A program made the position numbers and the translations under genes. The notes below the pieces were generated by a model that saw only the letters and a list, made by a program, of their open reading frames with translations, was not told the origin of the DNA and did not search any database. A stretch of 64,000 bases of DNA from Gnetum montanum (lineage: Eukaryota > Streptophyta > Gnetopsida > Gnetales > Gnetaceae), in NCBI GenBank assembly GCA_015680685.1, contig MNCI01017890.1, positions 642,794 to 706,793 of the forward strand, read 5' to 3'. Shown in pieces: positions 22,262 to 33,610 of this stretch; position 1 is the first letter of the stretch; every line of letters begins with the position of its first letter.

Positions 22262-22490
22262 ACTGTGGCTAGTTTAATGTCATTACGGACGTTTGTTGGT
22301 AGTTTTAACGTCATATCGGACGTGTCGTAGTTTAACGTCATTTCTGACAATTTGTAGTTTAACGTCATCTTGGACAGTCCATAGTTTAACGTCATTTTAG
22401 ACGATTCGTAGTTTAACGTCATTTCGGACAATTTGTAGTTTAACGTCATTTTGGACAGTTCGTAGTTTAGTGTCATTTCGGACAGTTCGT
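22262..22490 (-). repeat. 27-bp tandem repeat encoding 9-residue units (Element II)
   Basis: About eight units built on TAGTTTAACGTCATTTCGG. Since 27 is a multiple of three, the minus strand reads MTLNYELSK, MTLNYKLSE, MTLNYESSK and so on, without a stop over the array. It lies just after the protease region, behind two stops. Whether it was ever a protein tail or is only a DNA repeat is open. Confidence 0.75.
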
Positions 22491-22500
22491 CTTATTCGTC

Positions 22501-23381
22501 CTAGTTGTTGAGTTGTCTCTTGATCTTTTGTAGCTTAAAATGTGGACTTGGGTGTATGGGTATGATTTTATATTCACCTTCTCCTTCATCAATGATGTCA
22601 AAGGGTAGTTTTGACCAAGAGACATCTGTAGGAATGGCTCCTATGTCTGCGTCTTCTTGTGTTTCTTTAGTGCTAGTTGGGTTGTGAGTCAACGTTGGGT
22701 TCACGTTTTGATGTATGTTCATGGTTTCTTATTTGGGCTTAACGAACTCAATTTCTAACCCTTGATCTACCTCAAGGTATGAGGAAGTGATCGATGGTGT
22801 TTTATCCCCATGTATGATGATCTCACCTCCCTCGTAAGGTAGGTGTATCTCTTGATGGATTGGTGAAGATACAGCTTTAAGTTGAGCTAGCCAAGAACGT
22901 CCTAGGAGTGGATTAAAACCTGGCATTTCATCAACCACTATGAATTTAGCTGATGTAGGGAATTGGTCTCCAGCTATGAAGTCTAAGGTAACCATGCCTT
23001 TCACTCCCACACGGGAACCACTGAAAGATCTCAAGAAAGAGGTTGCTGTGGGCTGTATTTTTTCAGTGAGTCCCAATTTTTCGATGATGGAAAAAGGTAT
23101 TACATTTTTTGCTGCACCATCATTGACATGCACCCTATGTATTTTGAAATGATCAACCTGTATTGTTATGAACATAGGGGTTGTGGTGATTTCCCCTATT
23201 TTCTCATCTAACTTAATGTCTTTAACGTGGAACTCTAAGGATGTGGTCTTCGATTCCTGAAGTTGTGGGGATAATACTGCATAAATGGATGGTTCATCTG
23301 CAGGAAGATCCTCACTAACAGGAATTGAAGTTAGCATTCGTACGAGAGCCTCTCGATGTACTGGTGAAGTCATTACTAGGT
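22501..23381 (-). pseudogene. Aspartic protease region of Element II
   Basis: Continues the gag frame on the far side of Element I. VHVNDGAAKNVIPFSIIEKL is the retropepsin active-site region with D-G-A where D-[ST]-G-A is usual. DEMPGFNPLLGRSWL matches the flap-to-GRPW segment of plant gypsy proteases. An open frame to 22729 is followed by a further 22722-22501 segment. The longer ORF that appears to start at 23466 is chimeric: its first 28 codons are antisense LTR of Element I. Protease would cut the gag polyprotein. No RT follows. Confidence 0.75.
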
Positions 23382-24191
23382 TGATGAGACGCAACATGCA
23401 TGGGGCCGCGATATCGCGTACGCGATATCGTAGTTTGTCGCCATGTTTATAAATAAGAGGCGGCACTCCCCTTCATTTCCCAATCCTGGCTAGAAGTAGC
23501 GAAGCTCTGGCAGTTTGTGCACTCCAAAGTTAGAATTTTTCCCATGTGCCCGCAGTAGGAGTCCTAGAGTGAACAGCTCTTTATTTGAGAAACTTTGTAA
23601 CCTGAACACAAGTTGTGTATGATAATAAAGACAAACTTGATTGGATAAACCTTGTAGTACATGGTTTTGTTTGCTTGTTATTTATTGCTTTCCTAGTGTG
23701 CATAAGTACGACTTGGCTACGAGCACTTACGGGTGTGTACGGCTAGCCAAGGAATCGGCTGCTTATTACACTTAAGCTAAATAGGTGCCTCAATACGACC
23801 ACTTCAAGCACTTGCGTTACGTGTGGTGATCCCAGTAATGATTAGCGTTTGGTAACCACAGTTGCATGGTTCAGGGTGTGTCCGATAAGTGGGAATGGAT
23901 GCTGACGCTAGTTAAATTAGACTTAGTACTATAGTTAGAGTTAGTTAGATCTCTCAACCCTCTCCCCTGATAGCATAGGAGAAAAACTGGAAAAGACCAA
24001 AAAAAATCATATACCTCAGACTTGCTTAACCATACACCGTGACACATACAAGCAAGCCTGGGAAGACAACGAACGATTAACCCCAAGCGTTCTTTGTGGT
24101 GTTAAGGCATTTAGTCTGCGGAGTTCAACTGGTTCGCTCGTGCACGCTCGTATTCGTATGGTTGAGTGTAGGGGTACCTCGCCACTCATCA
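23382..24191 (+). mobile_element. 5' LTR of Element I
   Basis: 810 bp; TATAAATA at 23448-23455, preceded by a long self-complementary stretch of GCGATATCGCG words (23407-23431). Distal part shares the GTACGACTTGGCTACGAGCA and GGGTACCTCGCCACTCATCA text with the other family members. Confidence 0.9.
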
Positions 24192-24192
24192 T

Positions 24193-24210
24193 TGGCACCG
24201 TTGCCAGGGA
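24193..24210 (+). other. Primer-binding site of Element I (tRNA-Asp type)
   Basis: TGGCACCGTTGCCAGGGA, one base after the LTR; two differences in the first 17 positions from the complement of the plant tRNA-Asp 3' end. Confidence 0.8.
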
Positions 24211-24335
24211 CTAAGTGTCATTTTATGCCAATTGAACATAAGGGATATCACTCACATCGTTGTGAGCTCTAACGAACCTTAGGATTAATCAGTTAATCAA
24301 GAACATAATTAACAGTGAATTGCATACCATTTGAA

Positions 24336-27300
24336 ATGGTTTCTTCTCATGCAATCAACTCACCTAAGGATAACACAGGAGATAGTCAGCATCAGACACA
24401 TAACCTAGATCAGCCATGTCCTAAATAATATAAGATAGCTTATACTCATCCCGATGAGTATATTCCTGATTACACTTTTATCCTCCATCAGGATGAATAG
24501 TTGTGTTGGAGAGATTTGTTTGCTAACATAGTGTTACCCCCAGATCGATCCGTTCCGAGCATGCTCTTCCATGCCTTAGCACAGATTGGCATGCAGGACT
24601 TATTCGCTGAATACGTTGCTGGAGAATATGAGATAAGGGATTATCATCCCACCGCTTTGCAACGTATGAGGGATGAAAGGCAGGAGAGCCAACATTCATT
24701 GTTGAAGGGCAAGGTTCCCCATGTCATTAGTGAAATAGGAGACGAGGAACCCCTCGTAATGGGTTTCTTAGCAAATGATGTTCCTCCTCCTCACTCCGGT
24801 GAAGAGGTTAGGCATCAGGGCCTTCGATCAACGGTACATGCTACAGGCTCTGATCCCCGTGAGCACCAACTGTTCACGGTAGGAACAACCACTCATACTA
24901 ATGATAGACACTTGGATCGTTACAACGATTGGGACTGAAGCAGCCGAAGAGAAGGTAAGAAACATCGCCATGGTGATGGATCCCCTTCCTCTTCTCCTTC
25001 ATCTCACCATTCACACTCTCCTTCCACATCAGGGCACAACCACCGTGAGCACAATGGAGAGGATAAAAGTAGGGAAGATGAAAGACCTTGACAGGAAGGT
25101 CGAGAGGAGTTAGGACAAGGGCAAGGACGTAGGGAGAGTAGGGAACCACCACGGAGACATCATAGACATCATGAAAGGGATGATCATGACGAACCCCTAC
25201 TCGCAACCCAAAGTATGCTTAATATAACAGAGGAAGTTAGGATTCCCACAAGGCACTTAAAAGATAGTCAGATCAAGCGTTTGGACATAAATAATATCCC
25301 ACGTTTTGAAGGGGGATACAACGCTGATCCTCAGCATCATTTACAGGCATTACACGATGCCTGCGCCTTGCAGAACATAGACAATGAGTGGCAGAAGCTT
25401 AAGTTGTTCCCACAGACACTCATCAAAGAAGCAGAGAGCTGGTACTGGTCCTTAGAGCTGGAAACCATCAGGAGGTGGAGTATGATGCTAGAGCTCTTCA
25501 ACGAAAAATATTAGACATACTCCAAAGTGTCTAATTTGCGTAAGTAGATCCAAGGCTGGAAGCAAGGTCATCATGAATCCTTGGATGCTGCCATGACCCA
25601 CTACTATACACTGCTACATCGTTGCCCGGGCCATGGGTACGCTAAACGGGATCAACTTCGCCACATCGTGGATGGGCTACGGAATGAAACGAGAAGAACT
25701 CTTGGGACTTACGCCTAAGGGAGAATTTCCCAACTAAGAGCCCAGGAAGTTAAAACTTTGTTGGAGTAAGTAGCGCAAGAAGAGGGTGAGCTACGCAAGA
25801 GAGAAAGTGTGGAAGAGTACAACCGCGAAATTTTGTGATGAGGAGGATGAGTCACCACTCGAAGAGTTGGTGAACCGAAAAACCTTACCGATCCAAAAGT
25901 TAACAACCGAGGTATCGGCTAATGTAGACCAAATGTGGGATTCCATAGACTCAAGGATGAAAATAGTGTTAAAAATTGTAGAAGAGTCTAAGGTTGAGCA
26001 AGGTAGTGACAAAGGCAAAATCAAGCGGAGAGATTTAGGCCCTGCACATAACAAGGGTAAGGGAAAAATTCCTATCTCCGATGAGGCTGTAAATTCTGAA
26101 TCAGACAATGATAGTGGATGTGAGGTCTACTACTATGACCATCCTAAGGGATGTTGCCCAATTATCTCACATCTGCAGGAGTCTAGGGTGTATGCACTAA
26201 ATCCAAGACTTAATCAACGGCAAGCACCCCGAAGGTTGCCTTACCCACAAGGTAACCCAAGGCAGTTTCACCAACCCTTGACGTATTATCCAAGTGGAAC
26301 GCCTCCGCAGCCCATTGGACAACATCAGCAGTGGCAATACCCACAGTCATGGGGGATGCCACCGCCAACACATCAATACCCTTACCAGCAGCCTGATCCT
26401 TATGGATATTATGTGTAGCAGCCAGTTTCTCCAGGTGACTCTATGGGTCACACTACCCCCAAACGTCACTACTATGCTCGGGAGTACTTCAGAAGGACTC
26501 CTTCTCCTCCAGGAGACGTCTCACATTCCACCCATCCTCTAAATCCATCTGCACCTCTTCCACCTCAAGTAGTTCCCGTAACACCTCCTGCTCCAATAAT
26601 GCAAGGGGAACTTCCTCCTCAACCGCAGAAACATCACGTTGCGAGAGCTGTAAATATCCAACCTGCTGATGGTTCTAACAACGATAAAAAGAGAAGATCT
26701 TACTTCAGAACCAAAAGCCTAGACAAACTCTCGCCACAACAAGCGGTTGAGGCCATGTACATGCCTACACCATCTAACACTTTAGAGAACCCTTCAGTCC
26801 AAAGGAGTGTAACGCATACGGTTATGTTAACACATACCATAATTGACTGGATCAAGGTAGGCCACCTTCCCAGGAAACTAATTGACCCTGGGAGTCCCTT
26901 TATTTATTTGCAGATTGCTGGAAATTCACCACATCGAGCTCTTCTCGATTCAGGTTTTGGAGTCAACTTAATTTCACGACAGATGTATCACGCCTGGAAC
27001 CTACCACAACTTAAGAAGAGCAATATCCAACTAGAGCTGGTAGACCAGTCCATCACCATTCCCTTAGGATTGGTGGAGGATGTTATGACCACTGTGTGTG
27101 GTTGGTCCTACCCAGCCAATTTCCTGGTGATCGATGTTAACAACAACGAAAGGGACTTCCTAATTATAATGGGAAGGGCATGGCTAAGCACAGTAGATGC
27201 ATGCCTTAGGATCCGTGATCTTTCCTTGGAAATTTCTAAGATTAACATATGTGGAAATATCGAGAAGAGGATAGTTCCATGCATCACATACAGTGATTCA

Positions 27301-27642
27301 TCGGGCGATGACATGGAGGGTACGTCTCCATGTAATAGGGGTGCCCAAGAAACTCTGCAACAAGGATGCCTGTATGTAGCAACCACACAGGAAGTAGTAG
27401 ATACCCCGTGGTTGATAGCTCTTCCAAGGATTAGAAAAGTATGCATGGAACAGACTGAGGAAGCTCATGCTAACATGGAGAGCATATACATGTTGGAATA
27501 TGAGCGCCGCCAACTTCCACCCCTCAACTTAAGATCATCAATTGGGAGAAGTTGGGCACTTCTTAGAAATTCAAATAGACGCTCACTATTTCTGATCTCT
27601 CCCTTCCAACTTAGTCATGGGGGAGATGGCCACTTATGCTAA
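24336..27642 (+). pseudogene. gag-protease of Element I
   Basis: Starts MVSSHAINSPKDN at 24336. The capsid part lies at about 25215-25780 (IPRFEGGYNADPQHHLQALH, WQKLKLFPQTLIKEAESWYW, LELFNEKY, RNETRRTLGTYA), interrupted by stops and a frameshift near 25790. A Pro/Gln-rich stretch follows (26220-26650). The protease lies at about 26925-27240: RALLDSGFGVNLIS has the D-S-G active site with Phe for the usual Ala, and DFLIIMGRAWLSTVDACL is the IILGRPFL-type segment of Athila-like proteases. The frame 26443-27642 is open for 399 codons. It ends SHGGDGHLC over a G-rich motif. No RT follows. Confidence 0.8.
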
Positions 27643-29558
27643 TCATATGGGGCCCTCAGTTCTTTTTCAGTTTTTGTTTTACACGTTTTTGTTCTTCACA
27701 TTTTTGTTTTACACGTTTTTTTTTTACAAATTTCTTTCACTTTTTCTATTTTTGTTTTACACCATCATTATACTTTTCTATTTTGTGTGTGTGTGTGTGT
27801 GTGACATCCATCATGTAAGTTCATCATCCAATAAGTGTTCAGGCCGATGGGATGAACTGTTTTTCATTGATTGCTAATGTTTGATTTTTATCTTTAAGTT
27901 AAAATGTTGACACTAAGGTATGTTCTTTTGATATGGTAGGCAATGAGTCCACTTCATCTGTCCATCCATCAAGTCCGTGGTTTCTTTTGGCTTGGAAATG
28001 TACAGTCCCCTTCTAATCAGAACTTTAACAAACCAGTGACTGGGTACTTCTCAAACTAAAGAAGGACTCAAGGTTTGCAAAGGATGTGACTTCAAGGGAA
28101 CTTGATGTATTTGTGTTGGCCATTCACTTGGGTGCTTGGATGTTTTCTTCTTGAGTTTTCTTACCGTTCCGAGGTTACCCATTCTTCAGAAGCTGAGACA
28201 ATAAAAATAAGAAGTCTTTGCATGGTGTGGTCCCCATGCATAAAAATAGAAAACACAAAAAAAAACCCAGAGTGAGGATTCGAAGCACACCCCTTAGATG
28301 AAATAAAAATTTGGGCTGCAAGCACTGGTTATGTAACCAAAGTATTCCCTCTAACTAAGGCCCCTCTCGCTTCCCATTTTCTCCTTTGTTTCGTCGGAAT
28401 GGTAGTGGCTCTTGTGGATGCATTCTTGTTACTCCAGTGGATGGTTTGACTCAGTGTATTGATGCAAAGTCACTGGATGTGGTTTGTTTGAGGCCCTAGT
28501 TGGAATGAGATTTGCCAAGTCACATTAATCATGCGCTACACAAGGGGATGTACACCACCTTGTCCTTGGGCTCCCATTCCATCCTCTTCTCTCCATCCTT
28601 CTCTCCACTATTCACCTCATTGCCGGTTGTATCATTAGTGTATATTTTGGTAGATACGTTGTTTTCTTTTTTGGTAAATTCTTCTGGTTAAGACTTTAAC
28701 TCTTGTTCCAAAGGACATTCCCAGAGCCTACGGACTCTTTGAATATGGGATTGTCAGGGCATTAAGGGCATGAGCCTGCTTTGGGGAGGACCCACTGACG
28801 TTCCTATTTGGTGCATTTGTTATCTTCTTTTCCATAAACATTTCGCAATTAATTATTATTTTGTTCATTTCCATCTTGGCATCACTTTCACTGTTGTTTT
28901 CAGTTGTCCCTTTTTATCTCTCTTTCTTACTCCTTTTCTTTCTCCATTCTCACACTACCAGAGGTTCACGATTAGTCATGGGGGTACGGGGCCCAATTTT
29001 TCGATTTTTCTCCTAAGCCCTGGATTTTTTCATTTTTCTCCTTAACCCCTACACCGATAGAAACCATCTACATTTTCCCCGATCCATATCAGCCATACCA
29101 CAACCTAGCCAATGCACCTAAACCGACGCAAGGTATTATTTACTTAATGATTCATTTACCCTTGCTAATCTAAGATTGTGTTGTGTGTGCAGATGGCAAT
29201 CCAACAATGATAGAATGGATCTGGCGCTAATACTTGCAATGGAGCAGTGCTAAAGCAGCTATGCAAGGAGCAGGATTGATGATGCGCTTACGGATGGACA
29301 ACGGAAGGCACAATCTAGGCGTTGGTAGCACCAAGACTATTCTCTCTTCTTCTCTTCTGTTTTCTCTCCTCTTTTCTCTTAGCTGCCAAATATGGCCTGA
29401 TGTCATTGTAATAAGGTGTTCACCCTTGTTGTCATGAACACCAGTTGTGTCAAGTCTTGTAATAAGGAACCATTCACATGTCATTCCATTAGTTCCATTT
29501 CCCCTCAATAATCCCATACCTACCTGATATCATTGGAAGGAACTCAAGGATGAGTTTT
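27643..29558 (+). other. Non-coding 3' region of Element I
   Basis: T-rich stretch, then a (GT)9 microsatellite at 27785-27802. The shared motif CTTTGGGGAGGACCCACT is at 28779-28796. GATTAGTCATGGGGGTACGG at about 28972 resembles the polypurine tract. TGTGTGCAG|ATGGC at 29184-29197 resembles the acceptor-ATG junction of ORF2 in Elements III and V, but ORF2 itself is absent. A tRNA-like segment on the minus strand is listed separately. Confidence 0.5.
28265..28365 (-). repeat. Possible tRNA-like SINE relic
   Basis: On the minus strand GGCCTTAGTTAGAGGGAAT resembles an A box and GTGCTTCGAATCCTCAC a B box, with an A/T-rich stretch after it. The A-B spacing is long for a tRNA, so this is weak. Confidence 0.3.
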
Positions 29559-29576
29559 CATTCAGTCATGGGGGTA
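29559..29576 (+). other. Polypurine tract of Element I
   Basis: CATTCAGTCATGGGGGTA immediately before TGATGAG of the 3' LTR; one base different from that of Element III. Confidence 0.75.
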
Positions 29577-30618
29577 TGATGAGATGCGACATGCATGGGG
29601 CCGCGATATTGCGTCTTAGCCTGCGATATCGCATACACGATATAGCAGTCCGCCCCCATGTTTATAAATAAGAGGTGGCACTCCCCTTCATTTCCCAATC
29701 CTGGCTAGAAGTAGCGAAGCTCTGGCAGTTTGCGCACTCCAGAGTTAGAATTTTTCCCATGTGCCCACAGTAGGAGTCCTAGAGTGAACGGCTCTTTATT
29801 CGAGCAACTTTGTAACCTGAACACAAGTTGTGTACGAAAATAAAGAAGAACATGATTGGATAAACCTTGCAGTACATGGTTTTGTTTGCTTGTTATTTAT
29901 TGCTTTCCTAGTGCGCACAAGTACGACTTGATTACGAGCATCTACGGATGTGTACGGCTAATCAAGGAATCGGCTGCTTGTTGCAACGCATGAGTACGAC
30001 TTGATTACGAGCATTGGCTACTTGGTAACCCAGTAGCGTATTTCAGGATCTGCACTTGGTAATCCTAGTGGTAGTCCAATGTGTACGGCTAGTCAAGGAA
30101 TCGACTACTCATTGCTAGGCTAGAACGTGTGATAAGTATGACTTGGCTACGAGCACTTACGGGTGTGTACGGCTAGCCAAGGAATAGGCTGCTTATCACA
30201 TTTAAGCTAAATAGGTGCCTTAGTACGACCAATTCAAGCACTTGCGTTACGTGTGGTGATCCCAGTAACGATTAGCGTTTGGTAACCATAGTTGCATGGT
30301 TCAGGGTGTGTTCGGTAAGTGGGAACGGATGCTGACGCTAGTTAAATTAGACTTAGTACTGTAGTTAGAGTTAGTTAGATCTCTCAACCCTCTCCCCTGA
30401 TAGCATAGGAGAAAAACTGGAAAAGACCAAAAATCATATACCTCAGACTTGCTTAACCATACACCGTGACACATACAAGCAAGCTTGGGAAGACAACGAA
30501 CGATTAACCCCAAGCGTTCTTTGTGGTGTTAAGGCATTTAGTCTGCGAAGTTCGATCGAATCGCGCGTGCACGCTTGTATTCATATGGTTGAGTGTAGGG
30601 GTACCTCACCACTCATCA
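29577..30618 (+). mobile_element. 3' LTR of Element I (longer than the 5' LTR)
   Basis: 1042 bp against 810 bp. TATAAATA at 29663-29670. The extra length comes from additional copies of a module starting AGTACGACTTGATTACGAGCA (near 29930, 29993 and 30135) where the 5' LTR has one (near 23706). U3 also differs in its GATATCGC words. Confidence 0.9.
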
Positions 30619-30623
30619 TAGGT

Positions 30624-33423
30624 CATACAAACTTAAAGAAGTATTCTTTTGTTTTAAGGCTTGTGTGACCTAGGTCAATGCATTTGCTAAGTCTTTACCA
30701 TTTGGGACATTCTTATCCATAGAGATTTGGTCCATTTGACCCAACATTCGTATTTCTCGTGAAGGGGTTTTTATGTTAGTAGCTGAGAATGTTGGGTTTG
30801 GGATATGACTTGTGACTTGATCTTTGTTTTGGTGACTTGTACTAGGCTCATTAACAGACGAACTCATGGGAATGATGCTTAGTGGTGTAGGCTTTGGTAG
30901 TCCTAATTCGTGTCCGTGGCTTTCTCTCTCCATGAGCTGTCTTTTTTCTCTTTCTAAGCACTCTCTTATTAGCCTATCAGTAAGACGTTCTTGCAAAGGT
31001 CGTCAAGAAGTAGAGATGGGTTGTGTGCCAGGGTGTTTTGGCACCTGGACCACAAAGGGAATGGGTCAGTTTTCAGATGGAATGCTTGTTGTGGTGGCAA
31101 CTGAAGGAGGTATGTGGATGATGAATGGTTTTGATGGTGTGGGGGATGTACGCATGGTAAAAGGTGTTTGAGGATATGTTGAGGTAGATGTGTTTTTTGA
31201 ATGCCCACGAATCACAAAAGGCTTTTGAGGAACATCTTGTTTGTCTTCCACATGGATAGTATTAATCACATATGGGGCATTGTTGGTCTTGGTATTGAGA
31301 GGATCCTTGTAGACCCCCATGGATTAGTTTTGAGGCCTTATCGGGTTTGTCTCATCGAACACTACTTCACCCCCATCTATCATGCGTTGTATGTCTTGTT
31401 TCAATGCAAAGTAGTAATCAGTCCCATGACCACACCATTGGTGATATTCACAAAACCTATCCAACCTAAAGCCTTTTGGAATGGGGGGTTCGTTGGCTAT
31501 TGCTAAAGCTGGATTTTTGGCCAATTCGCAAAAGCAATCATGTCTTTGCGAGGCCGCAGGAGACATTTGTTTGTGTTGAATTAGCCCAACTTTCAGAAGT
31601 TGATCAAGTAGTTGTGAAGGCTTCATGGGCAATGGTGTGTATTGAGCAGGGTCTTTCCTTTCGAAGGTACGGGCATGACCTGTGCTGTTGTTTCTATTTG
31701 AGGAATTTTCAGGTGTATGAGTTGGTGTGGTTCTTCCATAGTTGTTTGGGATAGTGGGTTGTTTTCCCTCAGCCACTGCTACTACCGTTGTTTTAGGTTT
31801 ATCTTTCCTCATGTGTTGGCTCCTAAAGGTTGAGTAGGCTGGGTCATTACTTGTTTGTGCCGCTTCTTCTATGTCTTTGATTTGTATGAATGCTTGGCTT
31901 AATGTGCAGGCTTTCAGGTAGTAAAGTTTTGACTTAATAAAGTCATTCACGACTGGCTTAAGGATAGTGAGTAAATATGTTTCGGGGATAGGTTCGTGAA
32001 GTTCATTTAAGGCTGCACTCCACCTTTGGATAAATTTCTGTGTTGACTCCAATGGTGCTTGTTTGACTTGAATCAAGCTATCTAATGTGGCTTTAGGTTT
32101 TAGATTGTATTTGAAATGGGTGACAAACTGGTGCAACAAATTCTCTAAAGAAGATATGGAGCTACAGGATAAAGATCAGTACCAGTCTAAGGCTTTTCTG
32201 GTTAGGGACATTGCAAACACTCGCAAAATTACATGGGGCCATGCTTGAAGTAAAAGGCTTTCGATTCTAAATGTCACTAGGTGGGCATTTGGGTCCCCTT
32301 CTCCATTGTACTTGGTCAGTTGAGGTAATGAGACTCCTTTTGGCAAGGTCAAGGGTGGAACTGAGGGGTCAATTGGGTCATCTTGATAGAAATCTAGTAC
32401 CTTGACTTCCTCATTGTTGAAAGTTTTAAGGTGTTTTAACTCTTCTGCCAACGAGTGCATCATTTTTTGTGTGTCTGCCCATTCTTGGGCGGTAGGAAAA
32501 TCGGTGGATTAAGTGGATTGTGGATTATAATGGTTTAATTGTTGCATCATTTGTGGAAAGGTAGGTTGTTGGGCTAACATTTGTTGTGGTGGGATGGTAT
32601 TCGGGACTGAGAATACTGGTGGGACCCACTGCCTAGCCACAGGTTGTGAGGTAACACCCTGCACATGTTGGGTTGGAGTAATCAATGATGCTCCATGGAT
32701 TTGCACTTGGGGTATGTAATGGGTGGATGTGGAAGTTGGTATGACTGACAGTATTCCAATTACTTGAGGTTGGAAGATTGACCCTGCGTTGGTTTGGGTG
32801 AGTTGTTGGGACTGTACTAGTGGAGGAATTATGGAAGTGGATGCATCAGAGTGAACGTTATTAAGCACGGAGAAGATAGGGATGGAATGGGAAACATGTG
32901 CTTGAATGTTTGTGGATGAAGAAGGAAAGATAGTTTCTTCTAGGAAAGGATGGGATAATAGGTTTGTGTGGGCATGGGGACTAACAGTATGGTATGATTC
33001 TCCATGTTCAGATTGGGCTGCAAAGTCATCTTCTTCGTCTTGAGGCTCTATGGGAGGTAGTTGTAAGGCTTGACTTCTAGTCATAAGAAGTTGGGATATG
33101 AGTTTATGATGGTTTTCAGATAGTGGGATTATGTCAAAAGCTGAAGGGATAAACTCATGTCCTCCTTTGTGGATGAATTCATATTCTCGCTTAGCTTCCC
33201 TCTCTACACGATCAATGGGTAGGTTGGCTTGGATTTTGACACAGATAAAATTATACTATTCAGGTGTAAGAGTCACATGAATAGGGCCTTTGCCTTGTAG
33301 CCTGAGGGATTGGCGTGTAGGGCCTTGAGGATTTATGTGTTCAGTAATGATTATGGATTCCATAGCAGTCATAAGGTTTGAAGTAATTAGTAGTGTTACT
33401 GGGTTGACTTGGGAAGATTCCAT
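30624..33423 (-). pseudogene. gag of Element II
   Basis: Likely start MESSQVNPVTLL at 33423; stops near 33256, 32509 and 32175 interrupt it. A long Pro/Ser/Gln-rich N-terminal part (33084-32509) is followed by the capsid region: PQLTKYNGEGDPNAHLVTF, LTRKALDWY, then LLHQFVTHFKYN and FIQRWSAALNEL (32139 on). Near 31400, CEYHQWCGHGTDYYFALK is a CxxH-GHxTxxC-type zinc motif whose last Cys has become Tyr; such motifs mark Tat/Ogre- and Athila-like gag. The C-terminal part reads on to 30624, where Element I interrupts it. It resumes at 23381. Confidence 0.8.
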
Positions 33424-33588
33424 GATAAATATGAATGGACTGGAATAGACGAATGGAGTTGGATCGCAAGCAGTTGTAGCATGGGATGACACAAGCTCAG
33501 TGTGATCAATAGGGATGAGGAGACTCAAATGTGCAAGATGGATGAGATTTGATAGGTAGTCAGGTTTTAGCCAATAACAAGAAAGTGG

Positions 33589-33605
33589 CCCTCCTTCTAG
33601 TGCCA
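33589..33605 (-). other. Primer-binding site of Element II (tRNA-Asn type)
   Basis: TGGCACTAGAAGGAGGG on the minus strand, five bases after the LTR. The complement of the plant tRNA-Asn 3' end is TGGCGCTAGAAGGAGGG, one base different. This separates Element II from the tRNA-Asp-primed Elements I, III and V. Confidence 0.75.
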
Positions 33606-33610
33606 AACAT

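Larger units (their letters stand above)
23382..30618 (+). mobile_element. Element I: complete non-autonomous gypsy-type retrotransposon (gag-pro only)
   Basis: Ends TGATGAG...CTCATCA, flanked by TAGGT on both sides (23377-23381 and 30619-30623), inserted in the gag-protease junction of Element II. Order: 5' LTR, tRNA-Asp-type PBS, gag, protease, about 1.9 kb of non-coding sequence, polypurine tract, 3' LTR. RT, RNase H and integrase are missing. It is the youngest layer of the nest by position. Coding is nearly open but broken by stops and a frameshift. Confidence 0.9.

Noticed and set aside
22729-23466. A 245-codon ORF as one native protein
   Set aside because: Its first 28 codons are antisense to the LTR of Element I, which starts at 23382; only the part below that belongs to Element II.
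29227-29517. Overlapping ORFs on both strands before the 3' LTR of Element I
   Set aside because: Composition is biased (TCTCTTCT tracts) and no counterpart is found in Elements III or V.
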